From NCBI GenBank assembly GCA_051530055.1, contig CM121341.1:11718001-11782000 (forward strand): a DNA stretch of 64,000 nt, written 5' to 3'. This DNA is from Neoechinorhynchus agilis. Its lineage: Eukaryota; Acanthocephala. The notes below the pieces were generated by a model, which had not been told where the DNA came from, did no database searches, and saw nothing but the letters and a program-made list of their open reading frames with translations. Positions within the stretch are counted from its first letter, which is position 1, and each line of letters begins with the position of its first letter. Position numbers and translations under genes: made by a program. Positions 10,588-20,813 of this stretch are shown piece by piece.

Positions 10588-12352
10588 TCAAATAGCACTG
10601 CCTTGATTGCTCCGGGAATTTACAGTAATGTCCCCCTCCATGGACGACTTCTCTACAAACTCATAATTCTTGCTTTCTTCAGAACTTTTGTCTTTTTTAT
10701 AATTATCTGTACATTGTTCGTTTTCTCCATTTTCCAAATGTTCCAAGTTATCTGCACTTTGCGAACTTTCCTGGTTCACACACTCTGCTCTATTTGACTT
10801 CTTAGCACTTCTGCAATTTTCCTTAGATTCGGGGGCAACCGGATCCTGGTAAATGATTTCATAAAACAAAATGTACCCAGTAAAAACACGCCTCTTACTC
10901 TTTCGAGCAGCTGGATTCATAGGTGGATTAACTACCGCAACTCCATTTGAGAGAACAAATGGTGCAGACAGCAAAGCATCCTCCGTTTTCTCCGTCGTCG
11001 CCTTTTCCTCCTTAACCTCATCTACTCCATAAAACTCCTCAAACACATTTCCATTGATGTCTTTGACTGATGCATCGTCGAGTATAACCCATTTGTAATC
11101 ATTGTATGTCTTTGTCACCGATGATTCCGCGGGCTCCTGCGGTTCAGTGATATCCTTGCGGATCACCGTTATGAAATGTCCAGTGTTGTGGTTTGCTCCG
11201 CAGTGTACAATAAAACATCGAAGACGGTAACGTGCGTTATTCACATCGAGTTCAATGGAAAGTGGAACCTTCGCGCATACTTTTGTGTAAGTAAAATTTT
11301 CTTCTTCTTCGACGCATTTGAACCTTTTCAGGTGAAGGATTAGAATTCTGGGACATTTGTCAATCACAATCCGCATCGATTGTTCATTATGTGTCCAGCA
11401 ATTGGTACAAAAGTATCGACTATCTGACTCAAGAATAGCAGGAGTGCTGAAGTGTCTCAGGCACTGTTCAACCGTACGACCGGCTTCTATTAAATTATTT
11501 CTGGCATTTTTAAATCAGGTATCAGTATAAGTAAACCAATTTTACAGAAATATAAATCATAATGTTGCTATTCTCATATTCTTACCAGTGTGCTTCAGCG
11601 CCTCACCCCTTCTTGTACCAGAAACAATTCCAGACGTCAAGTGATACGTCGTAAAATATTTCCGATTGTTTGGATCCATTATGACAGAGAATGCAACTCG
11701 TCTTGTGAAGCAATGTTCCCATGAAGATGTCACCAACTATGCATTTTTTCGTAATTTCATCCTGAAGGGTGTCAGCACAAATGTTTATGAGATAATTCAG
11801 AAATTCATGGGCATCGTGTTGGTACGGTCCCTTAAAACTACTTCCATTACTTTGAACCTCGTTAATAAACTTCTTTGGTTTGACTGCAGGTAGGTGGTTA
11901 TTTCTCCTAAGAATTCTCCGTTTTCTACCAGGTTCCAAAAGCTCTTCGAAAACTTTCCCCAGGTGATATACTAATGCCGCTCCTCTGACATTTTCATTAC
12001 CCGGTGGAGAATTCCTTCGTTCGTTCGCTTGGCTACGAGCTAAATGTTCTTGTAGGAATTGAACACGGAATTCATCGCAGTGAAACAAAGCTTGTATCAC
12101 CGCATTGCAATAGCAAGTATTTCCGAAATTAACAAGTCCTCTTGTAGGTATCGATGGCGTTGATGAGCCCGTTGCAGATGAATCCGAGCTAGATGATTCG
12201 ATCTGCTCAGAATCTCTCCGCTTTTTTCCTAACACACCCCAGTTTGCAAATTGGCGTTCTACTTTTCGACCCTGCGTTTCTAACCATTTCTTGATTTCTG
12301 CACCTTTTCCCTGACATTGTTTGATGGTTTTCGACTTTCTGACAAATCCCAT
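10588..12352 (-). CDS. Ubiquitin carboxyl-terminal hydrolase, USP12/46-like, two exons
   Basis: A C19 deubiquitinase that removes ubiquitin from protein substrates. Exon 1 (12352-11607) carries the Cys box GLVNFGNTCYCNAVIQALF at residues about 73-91, the QHDAHEFLNYLIN box and the first zinc CILC pair. The intron is 11606-11501 (GTGAGG...CCAG, 106 bp). Exon 2 (11500-10588) continues in frame with AGRTVEQCLRHFS, the second zinc pair CTNC, LILHLKRFK, the His box NTGHFITVI and GYILFYE. The spliced product is 552 residues. It is longer than human USP46 because of a basic N-terminal extension and an acidic, serine-rich C-terminal tail. All catalytic motifs are present. USP12/46 enzymes are activated by WDR48 and WDR20; that partner is inferred. 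Orthology to USP12 versus USP46 is not resolved. Confidence 0.9.
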
Positions 12353-12748
12353 CTTAAAGTTCTAGGTAAAAGAAACTGATAAAAGCGAAGAAACCCCCGT
12401 TAAAAATTTGTTCTGAGGAGACTATTGAGGCAACGGGTGAATCATTTTAATTTTAAATAGGGCTGTCATCTCACTACAAACGATGTGAATTGTTAAGCGA
12501 AGTGTACTATAGCGGTAGAATATTATTGATAGTCCAGTAAGCGATAGAACCTGGGTGTTTTGGGGATCAATAAAAAAATACCTTATCTCTGGCTTTAAAA
12601 GATTGAATTTTTTAAACCAAATTTTATATCAAATAATATTTATTGCGTATTTAAAATCGCTTTTGCTTAAGTATCCGAGAGTTGATGTCATTTTTAATAT
12701 ATAAAAATTTATCTGCAGAAGTCAATACAATTCCTAAAGTATTCAATC
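12353..12748. other. Region upstream of the protease gene, no gene seen
   Basis: AT-rich, no long open frame. It must hold the promoter and 5' UTR of the minus-strand protease gene, but I see no clear core-promoter motif. Confidence 0.4.
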
Positions 12749-12760
12749 TTTTAAGAATAT

Positions 12761-12950
12761 AAAAATGTTGATATGTGAGGTACCGGGGAATTAGATTGGA
12801 AGGATTTAGGTCTACACCCGGTAAATTATTATTTATTAAAGACGTTTCGAACCTCGTCGGGACTTGTATTTCAGAACTGATGATAAACCCGACGAGGTTC
12901 GAAACGTCTTTAATAAATAATATTTTACCGGGTGTAGACCTAAACAATAA
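12761..12950 (-). mobile_element. SINE-like fold-back element with 12-bp TSD
   Basis: On the minus strand it begins TTATTGTTTAGGTCTACACC and forms two nearly perfect arms of about 58 bp (12887-12945 and 12806-12866) around a short loop. It ends in the tail CCCCGGTACCTCACATATC. TTTTAAGAATAT at 12749-12760 and 12951-12962 is a perfect TSD. One arm contains CTGATGATAAACCCG... with GGTTCGAAACGTC, a hammerhead-like core. It shares its tail with the LINE ending at 9495. Confidence 0.8.
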
Positions 12951-13155
12951 TTTTAAGAATATGTCTAAATATTTCTAACCGATAATTTTTTATGTTGTTA
13001 GAGTTCTATGATTGCAGATCATAAAGCAAAACTTAGGATACACAATTTCACTACATGAAATAGCATTCGGGTAGATCTGAGCTGCCATATTTTGGGTATT
13101 TTATTGGTCAATAAATGCTCGCAACGATTCGGTCATAAATATTATAAGAAAAATA

Positions 13156-13564
13156 TCTATTGATGATTGTTTGATTGACAATTTGACTGAAAGAGAGTTT
13201 ATTGAAACACCTAGCTTTCGCCGTCCAACGGCTTCTTCAGGGTGTAATCTACAATGCGAGTGAAGTGGAGTGGAAGTTCACATTAGATTCATGATTGCAG
13301 ACAACTCATCCTTCTGGTTAATGAGTGTCCTCGATGCTCGGACGGTAGGACACTCATTAACCAGAAGGATGAGTTGTCTGCAATCATGAATCTAATGTGA
13401 ACTTCCACTCCACTTCACTCGCATTGTAGATTACACCCTGAAGAAGCCGTTGGACGGCGAAAGCTAGGTGTTTCAATAAACTCTCTTTCAGTCGGATTGT
13501 CAATCAAACAATCATCAATAGATAAAACATGCGACTGAACAACCAAGCAGCGCTTAGTAATCCC
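13156..13564. repeat. Palindrome of two inverted PLE 3' ends with TSD
   Basis: Two inverted arms of about 175 bp flank a spacer near 13336-13349. Each arm is nearly identical to the last 230 bp of the intact PLE (25.34-25.57 kb), including the end of its coding region and the 3' hairpin module. ATAAGAAAAATA at 13144-13155 and 13565-13576 is a 12-bp TSD, so the palindrome integrated as one unit. It would fold into one very long hairpin. Confidence 0.9.
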
Positions 13565-13576
13565 ATAAGAAAAATA

Positions 13577-14283
13577 CAATAATCGGTATTCTCGCGAAAA
13601 TCGAAATGCATAGTTGAGAATTATCGTCAAATTTAAACAATCACATTGTTGTTATTTTGCAGGCGATAAAAAAGTTTGCTTTGATGTAATCAAAAAAGCG
13701 AGATTAAAATGTGGCGCTCAACTTGGAAAATTATAGTAAACTTTATAAATGTGAAAACCAGACTTTTGAGGTAATCTAAACTCATAAATGTATAATTTCT
13801 CAGATTTCTACATAAAAGAAAAGCATTAAATTTTTGAATCTTTGTCATATACAAAAAATCATAGTAAAAATTGTAAGAAAATACAATGCTGCAATTATTT
13901 TATAATGAAGTTTAAGACCTACGTTAGAGAGCGCATTTTATTTTTATTTATCTAGAGTTCATTGAGCATGTCGATTGAAAAATCATTAGTCAATTTTTTG
14001 ACAAGCCCTTCGATCTATAAGTGTTTTTGTACGTTAAAAAACAAATTACACGTGAAAAATATGGGTAGTCTTGCGCCTTATAAAAACGCTTGAATTAGGT
14101 CTTTAGAAATTTTCTCCAAGATTAGGATTTTTGATAATTTAATTGGCTGAATTATAAGGATATTAATATGCAATAAATAGTTTTTGCATACTATAACAAG
14201 ATTATCTATAGTTCTTATAGGTATTTTTGAATTATGATAAAAGATTTAAATTAAATAACATCGAGATTTAATCTTGGTGACGG
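13577..14283. other. AT-rich stretch before the satellite, no gene seen
   Basis: No coding frame, RNA gene or known repeat is recognisable. Confidence 0.45.
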
Positions 14284-15775
14284 GGTGCGAAATAAAATTT
14301 AAGAGGTGTGAGTTTTAAAGAATTAATTATGTCGCAATCAAATTCAATTTATTTACAAAATTAGCATTTATTTTTTATTGACGTAAAATCTCTTCGTATA
14401 TCTCACACCAGTGTAAAACCGCACAATTTTTAATAGAATAAAAAATGCCACAACTAAGAAACATGGATTAAATTTGCCTCTAAAACTTTAACCCCTTTAA
14501 ACTTCTACAAGCAAAAAAAGGAGTGCACGGTGAACTCAGTAACTTTAAAGAATCAATTTTACGCCCTTTTTACAAACAAAAGATTTTTTTCTCTGGAGAA
14601 AATTTAAGAGGTGTGAGTTTTAAAGAATTAATTATGTCGCAATCAAATTCAATTTATTTACAAAATTAGCATTTATTTTTTATTGACGTAAAATCTCTTC
14701 GTATATCTCACATCAGTGTAAAACCGCACAATTTTTAATAGAATAAAAAATGCCACAACTAAGAAACATGGATTAATTTTGCCTCTAAAACTTTAACCCC
14801 TTTGAACTTCTACAAGCAAAAAAAGGAGTGCACGGTGAACTCAGTAACTTTAAAGAATCAATTTTACGCCCTTTTTACAAACAAAAGATTTTTTTCTCTG
14901 GAGAAAATTTAAGAGGTGTGAGTTTTAAAGAATTATTTATGTCGCAATCAAATTTAATTTATTTACAAAATTAGCATTTATTTTTTATTGACGTAAAATC
15001 TCTTCGTATATCTCACATCAGTGTAAAACCGCACAAATTTTAATAGAATAAAAAATGCCACAACTAAAAAACATGGATTAATTTTGCCTCTAAAACTTTA
15101 ACCCCTTTGAACTTCTACAAGCAAAAAAAGGAGTGCACGGTGAACTCAGTAACTTTAAAGAATCAATTTTACGCCGTTTTTACAGACAATAGATTTTTTT
15201 CTCTGGAGAAAATTTAAGAGGTGTGAGTTTTAAAGAATTAATTATGTCGCAATCAAATTCAATTTATTTACAAAATTAGCATTTATTTTTTATTGACGTA
15301 AAATCTCTTCGTATATCTCACATCAGTGTAAAACCGCACAATTTTTAATAGAATACAAAATGCCACAACTAAGAAACATGGATTAATTTTGCCTCTAAAA
15401 CTTTAACCCCTTTGAACTTCTACAAACAAAAAAGGAGTGCACGGTGAACTCAGTAACTTTAAAGAATCAATTTTACGCCGTTTTTACAGACAATAGATTT
15501 TTTTCTCTGGAGAAAATTTAAGAGATGTGAGTTTTAAAGAATTAATTATGTCGCAGTCAAATTCAATTTATTTACAAAATTAGCATTTATTTTTTATTGA
15601 CGTAAAATCTCTTCGTATATCTCACATCAGTGTAAAACCGCACAATTTTTAATAGAATAAAAAATGCCACAACTAAGAAACATGAATTAATTTTGCCTCT
15701 AAAACTTTAACCCCTTTGAACTTCTACAAGCAAAAAAAGGAGTGCACGGTGAACTCAGCAACGCCTCTTTAAAGA
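14284..15775. repeat. Tandem satellite, five copies of a 305-bp unit
   Basis: The marker GTCGCAATCAAATTCAATTT recurs at 14331, 14636, 14941, 15246 and 15550 with spacings of 305, 305, 305 and 304 bp. Copies differ at only a few positions each. Each unit is AT-rich with short blocks such as GGAGTGCACGGTGAACTCAG and CTCACATCAGTGTAAAACCG. The last copy breaks off near 15770. It has no coding capacity. Confidence 0.97.
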
Positions 15776-16033
15776 ATTTACAAACAAAACATTTTTTATC
15801 GCTTGAACGAATTTAATATAAAATCTCAGATTGGAACATCAGGGACTAAACAGCTTATTCCACATTACAACGACTGCGAAGCTTTGGATTTTTTCACTAC
15901 ATGTAAGAATAGTGCGTATTCATCGCTCGTAATCTCTACACGTTTTATAATTTTGATTCTTTCGAGCATGCTTCTAATCTTCACTACAAATCAAATTTTT
16001 GTTTCCAATTAAGTGCAGGGGTTCATCAATGAT

Positions 16034-16142
16034 CGTTTAGGTCTACAACCGCGATAAATGATTATTTATTAAATACGTCTTGGATCTTCGTCGGGTTCAT
16101 CATCAGTTTGTCACATTCCCCGGTACCTCACATATCGACATT
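16034..16142 (+). mobile_element. Short SINE-like element with LINE tail and 12-bp TSD
   Basis: A 109-bp insert starts CGTTTAGGTCTACAACCGCG, contains TCTTCGTCGGGTTCATCATC, and ends CCCCGGTACCTCACATATCG. TTCATCAATGAT at 16022-16033 and 16143-16154 is a perfect TSD. It keeps only one inverted arm of the family plus the tail. The tail is that of the LINE at 8392-9495. Confidence 0.85.
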
Positions 16143-16154
16143 TTCATCAATGAT

Positions 16155-16850
16155 GCTTTGCCTTGAGTATCGGTTGTTTCAATTGCTCACTCGATCGTCG
16201 TTAGTGATATTTTTATGTTGATATCGTCATCTGAGCTATTTACTCTCGAAATGAACTCAATTCTTTATGTTGCGAGTCGGTTACATTTATTCTCGAAATT
16301 TTGAAGCAAATATCCATTGGACGGCTGATATTTTTTGCCCGACTTCCTTAATCGTTGAACTTTTTGTCTGTTTAATTGCGCGGAACATTGTTGTTAAAGA
16401 AACTAATCGTAAGGTTGAATTATTCATTTTTTTGTATGGCGGAAAATTGAAGGAATTTAAAAGTTACAACCTAATAGAAAGGTATACAAGAATGCGTCTC
16501 TGAAATATCGGACTTAATAAATTTCTTCAATTTTATCGTATTTTGACCATACGCTAAAAACGGTTTCGAGTTGTTGCTATCTCCTACAAAAAGCACCGCA
16601 TTTTCCACAAATTTACTTCATGATCGATGAGGACATTGAGACTGATCAATGTTGTTATTACATTTCTGATGCTCAATGGGACGTCATCTTACCCCTTACA
16701 TAAATGAGATTGCAATTGTCAAACATGTTCGCACGCGCAGTGACTCTTACAACCCATTACGGAAACACATCAATACCCATGTTTTGGCAAGGAGACGATT
16801 GCTACCATTTGAATGTCATGCAAATCAGCTCTATTTGCGGTACCAACACT
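16155..16850. other. Unassigned region
   Basis: A weak 78-codon open frame lies at 16267-16503 but resembles nothing I know. No RNA gene or repeat is evident. Confidence 0.35.
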
Positions 16851-16902
16851 ACTAAAAAGTTTTCTTGGTGATGAAAAGAATAGAGATTGATTTATTAATT
16901 CC

Positions 16903-16938
16903 CAATATTTGGTCCGTCTCTTGTCGGACTTCTTCAGG
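16903..16938 (-). repeat. PLE-type 3' hairpin module (minus strand)
   Basis: The minus strand reads CCTGAAGAAGTCCG, a loop, CGGACCAAATATTGGG, then AATTAATAAATCAATC. It is a variant of the 3' module with CCAAA in place of CGAAA. It lies next to another palindrome at 17018-17222. Confidence 0.55.
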
Positions 16939-17017
16939 TTGCTTAGCAGGTTTTTAATCCCCAAATCTCTATTCCTCTCATCAAAAAACAAAATACATAT
17001 GAAAAGGTGTTTGTATG

Positions 17018-17222
17018 TGGCGTAAAAATTAAAAGAATTTATTGATTCCAATATTTCAAAGCCACAATCTTGTACCTATAATATTTCGGTACAATATTGT
17101 GCCTTTATCAAGGCTGTAAAAAGTGTTTTATTCGCACAAAACAACTTACAGCCTTGATAAAGGTACAAGATTGTGCCTAGGAAATACTGGAATCAATAAA
17201 TTATTTTTAATTTTTACGCCAG
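17018..17222. repeat. Fold-back palindrome of hairpin modules
   Basis: Arms from GGCGTAAAAATTAAAA (17019) to GGCTGTAA (17118) and from TTACAGCC (17146) to TTTTTACGCC (17220) are inverted copies. Each holds CCTTGATAAAGG..., a stem-loop and ...AATCAATAAATT. The left arm has about 27 extra bases, a partial duplication of the hairpin. Weaker similarity continues outward on both sides. It is a third fold-back of the same architecture as those at 13.2 and 33.0 kb. Confidence 0.75.
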
Positions 17223-17469
17223 ATGCAAACATGAACAATTCGATCTTCAAACATATAAAAAGGTTTTGTGCATGGCCTTCTATGGATACAGCATAACTAT
17301 ACGGGACAATTCCTCCAAGCGAATAAAAGTAGTTCAATTTTATTCATCTCTCCCTCATCAAAACAAACTATGGACAACATATTTACTACTTACAATGTCG
17401 CAGTTATTCCGTTAATTTGCAGTTGATATATATGTAAAGCTTTAAAGTGGACGGCTTCTGTTCATACTT

Positions 17470-17945
17470 GTGCATCAAAGACAACTACGAGTATATGACT
17501 ATATCCGCATTCGGGATGTCGTGGAGAATGATGAAAATATAGATGAAAGTAAGAAATTAGTTATTCTACCCGCTACATTTACGCGAAGTCATGGACATAT
17601 CCATGAATTACATTTAACTGCAATCCAGCTTTGCAGAGATGCAGTTATAGTCATGATTTTCTAGCCAGGGTGTTCAGAGAAAACAAAATGAAATTACTGA
17701 ACCCCATTACACGAAATTACGTCTTTGACCATACGCAATGGTGTATGTACTCCATCGAGTGGCAGAAGCGAGGACTTCCACATTACTATAACCTCATCTG
17801 ACAAAAATAAAAAAAAATTGTACCGACAGTTGTGAAGACCGATGTGATTCACGAACCATTCGTAAATATAAATATCCGTGCTCCATGCATGAAAGATGAG
17901 AAATGTATTAAGAAATATCCACGACAATTACTATAACATACACAA
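17470..17945 (+). mobile_element. Helitron fragment, N-terminal Rep-associated domain
   Basis: The translation reads as a Helitron N-terminal region: LVILPATFTRSHGHIHE, an FTCNP-like step, HDFLARVFRENKMKLL, YSIEWQKRGLPHYYNL, then CMKDEKCIKKYPRQLL. These match the order of the conserved Helitron-like N-terminal segments in invertebrate rolling-circle transposases. The frame is interrupted. It stops at about 17945 against a LINE tail; a later Helitron piece lies at 20.17 kb on the same strand. Confidence 0.8.
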
Positions 17946-17949
17946 ATTC

Positions 17950-18150
17950 GCGATTATGGTTTGCCAAATCTTCTCGGATATCATAACTTGAAATGAACAC
18001 GAGGAAAGACCAAACTCACGAGCTCTCCTTCAAACAATATCCGATAATTCCCACCCGCTTGGACTCGTAATCCACTCCAAAATCAATAGCCAGTTTCATT
18101 TTCCAATCAGAACTCGAGTGTTTATGAGGACTTATATAAAAACGTTTTGT
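17950..18150 (+). mobile_element. LINE 3' tail
   Basis: CGGATATCATAACTTGAAATGA, a run of CCCACCCG-type short repeats and TCAGAACTCGAGTGTTTATGAG match the 3' end of the LINE at 34.3-37.1 kb and its other copies. No coding sequence remains. Confidence 0.65.
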
Positions 18151-18229
18151 TAATTTAAGAAAAGTACGATCCATACACTTGCCAGCATCTATCTTTGCTG
18201 AAGATGTCTGGATGTCGGATGTTGAGGCA

Positions 18230-19790
18230 GGGAGGTGGAACTTGTCTTTGAAGGAGTTTTACAGGAGATGACCGATTGGGAGCCTTTCCTTGTTCTCCGG
18301 TTGTTAAGGAAAGACTGGGCTTGGGGGAGGAAAGATTTTTGGTAGAGGGTGGTACGAGCGAGGGGAGGGTGAAAAAAGGTCTGGGTTACGGGTGTTTACG
18401 AACGAAGAGTATTTAGAGATGAAGGAAGAAAATTGTGTAGGGGGTTGAGAGAAAATGGAGTGGAGGTGGGCGTCGAGGGGAGGGAGTGAAGTCCCACATA
18501 ATTTCGCTGCTCTCTTGTGGAAGGTTTCGAGGGAATGGAGAGCATTGGTGGAAAGGGCGAGTAAAGTGGGGAAGGCGCATGTAAGGATAGGGAGGATGGC
18601 AGCGAGATAAAAGTGGGCAAGGTGTTTAGGAGAAACGCCGAGATGCCGGAGGAGTTCGAGGAGGTAAAGACTAGGGTTTGCTTTAGTGTAGGTAAATGAA
18701 ATGTGGGCATCCCATTTAAGGTTTTCTTGTAAAATCAGGCCCAGTGTTCGAAGAGAAGATGAGCGTTGGATGGGGAGAGGGAGAGGCGCGGGGATAAGAT
18801 TGCGTTTGGAAAGGGGGGGCACGCTCAAAAGATTTGGATAAATTTAGGGAGAGGTTTAGGGTGGAGAGCGATGAAACGAGATGGTTGAGCTCGTCCATGG
18901 TTGTGGAGAAGGAGAGAGAGGGAGATGCGATGGTAATGACTGTGAGGTCATCTGTATAGAGAAAATATTTGGTAGGGGGAGTGAGGGGATGAAGGTCATT
19001 TAGAAAAATGTCAAAGAGGAGAGGGGAAAGTACGGCGCCTTGGGGGATCCCTTTAAATATGGGAAGAGAAGAGGAGCAAGAAGTTCCACGTTGAATATAT
19101 TGTTTGCGGTTAAAGAGGAAAGAAGAAATCCAAGTGAGTTGCCAGGTTGGGAAGCCATAGGAAGCACATGATTGAAGGAGAAGGGAGTGATCTACCGACT
19201 CAAACGCCCTGGAAATATCCAGTTGTATAAGACGGATGGTTGATGCTGGACTGGAATCTAAGCTGCGCACAAGCGTATCGTAAATGCAGAGGAGGGCGTC
19301 AGAGAAAGAGTAATTCGGACGGAAAGCGAATTGGGAAGGGGAGATGTTTTTGAGGAAGGAGGGTTTTAAAACATTTTTCTAGGATTTTAGAGAAAGGTGA
19401 GGGGATAGAGATGGGATGAAAAGATGTGGGGGAAATCGGTTTATCGTTTTTGGGTAGGGGGACGACACGGGCTTCCTTAAGACACGATGGGAAAGAGCCC
19501 ATTAGAAGGCTAAGGTTCGTTACGTGCGTTAGAGGATCGATAAGTTCCGGGATGATGAGACGAATGGCCCAATTTGGGATAGTAGAATTGGAGGAAGAAT
19601 GGCGGGGCAGGCGTTTAAGGATCTCTAGGATTTCGAGAGGCGAAACTAAGGAAGGGCATGTATGAATGGGCGGGTCAAAAAGTGAGAAGGGAGGTTGGAA
19701 CAATGGATTGGAGGTTTGGGGAGGACAGAGGTTTTTATTCATGGAGTTAAGGATCGGGCCCTCATCTTTGTGCAACTACAAGCAATCCTA
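18230..19790 (-). mobile_element. LINE fragment, reverse transcriptase region
   Basis: Minus-strand frames read in RT order. The first (19775-19299) holds IIPELIDPLTHVTNLSL and VVPLPKNDKPISPTSFHPIS. The second (19270-18716) holds IRLIQLDISRAFESVDHSLL, FKGIPQGAVLSPLLFDIFLN and FLYTDDLTVI, where YTDD stands for YADD. The third (18828-18304) holds the thumb and C-terminal part with SLETFHKRAAKLCG. The family is Jockey/CR1-like and related to the copies at 34.3 and 47.9 kb. Frame changes between the three stretches show a dead copy. The plus strand is strongly purine-rich. Confidence 0.85.
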
Positions 19791-20165
19791 GCTCCAAAAA
19801 TGACCGATAGTACTCGGTTATGCAATGATGCACGTCTATGCGTAAAAAGAATGCTGCCAAATTTGATAGAAGCAACGATATTGGGAGATTAGACCATTAC
19901 CTGTGTATTCCTCGCATTCCCCTTTCATCCCATTGCAACCTCCCTTCCTCCTTGTTATTGTCCATCAACGTTCCCTCTCACATTTTCACCATTTTCCGTT
20001 TATCTCTCTTCCTTCCATTTCCACAATCTTCCATTCTTGTTGTGCTTCTATCACTTTTCCTTCTTTCCGGCTCGTAATCCCCTTTACCGAAGCTGCCCCA
20101 AACTCATTTCCTTTCCCCTTTTAGGTCCGTCCTCCATTTCACTTTGTTTTCCCATCACAGAGAAG
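19791..20165. other. Unassigned, pyrimidine-rich stretch
   Basis: From 19900 to 20160 the plus strand is a run of T/C-rich words (TCCCTTCCTCC, CTTTTCCTTC). It may be the eroded upstream part of the minus-strand LINE, but I cannot show this. Confidence 0.3.
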
Positions 20166-20169
20166 AAGA

Positions 20170-20720
20170 GATGAAATGATATCCCTCAAATGTCATGGGA
20201 GAAATATTACAAAAGCATGAGCGAAGACTTATTCGACAAAGACCGCAGAAGCACCCCAAGTATTGACATCACGTTTGGCTTCTCGTGTTCTCAACGATGC
20301 CCTCATATTATTAGAAAAGATTAGCCATCAATAACAAAACCTATCATGACCAATACGTTCTCACATGTGAGCTAATCAGAGAAAAGAAGTATAATGTAGA
20401 GGAACTACGACAGTATGCATGAAACCACTTCTAAAGAACGATCAACACTGATAAGTAGAGACGGAATGAAATCTTTCAAATCTTCAAATGTCATGGGGAA
20501 AATATTGCGAAAGCATGAGCGAAGACTTATTCGACAAAGACCGCAGAAGCACCCCAAGTATGGACATCACGTTTGGCTTCTCGTATTTTCAACGATGCCC
20601 TCATATTATTAGAAAAGATTAGCCATCAATAACAAAACCTATCATGACCAATACGCTCTCAAAAGTTAGACCTCTTCTAAACAACGATCAAGCAATTGCA
20701 CATGAGATTATAAATTATAT
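20170..20720 (+). mobile_element. Helitron Rep-helicase linker fragment, tandemly duplicated
   Basis: Two copies of a roughly 210-bp block repeat at 298-bp spacing (GCGAAGACTTATTCGAC at 20221 and 20519). Each translates to a MSWGKYCESMSEDLFDKD-like stretch, then VLNDALILLEKISHQ in a shifted frame, then ELIREKKYNVEELRQYA and PLLNNDQAIAHEII. This resembles the Helitron segment between the Rep domain and the PIF1-type helicase (WEKYKESMSED, FNEALILLEDK, PLLNDDQ). With the piece at 17.47 kb it probably formed one element, now split by LINE sequence. Confidence 0.6.
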
Positions 20721-20813
20721 AACACGGAAAGGTGGTTTTCTTTGAAACCGTTTTTGCTTAATTTTATTATAGCGCTTGCCTTCGCTTCTTCCCTAAGTCG
20801 CTTTTTAAATAAT

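Noticed and set aside
11666-11893. Plus-strand frame opposite the ubiquitin protease
   Set aside because: Antisense shadow of the first exon.
14284-15775. CRISPR-like array in the tandem repeats
   Set aside because: Units are 305 bp and directly adjacent with no unique spacers; it is a satellite in a eukaryotic genome.
19426-20124. Plus-strand open frames at 19.4-20.1 kb
   Set aside because: Shadows of the minus-strand LINE RT and of low-complexity T/C-rich sequence.
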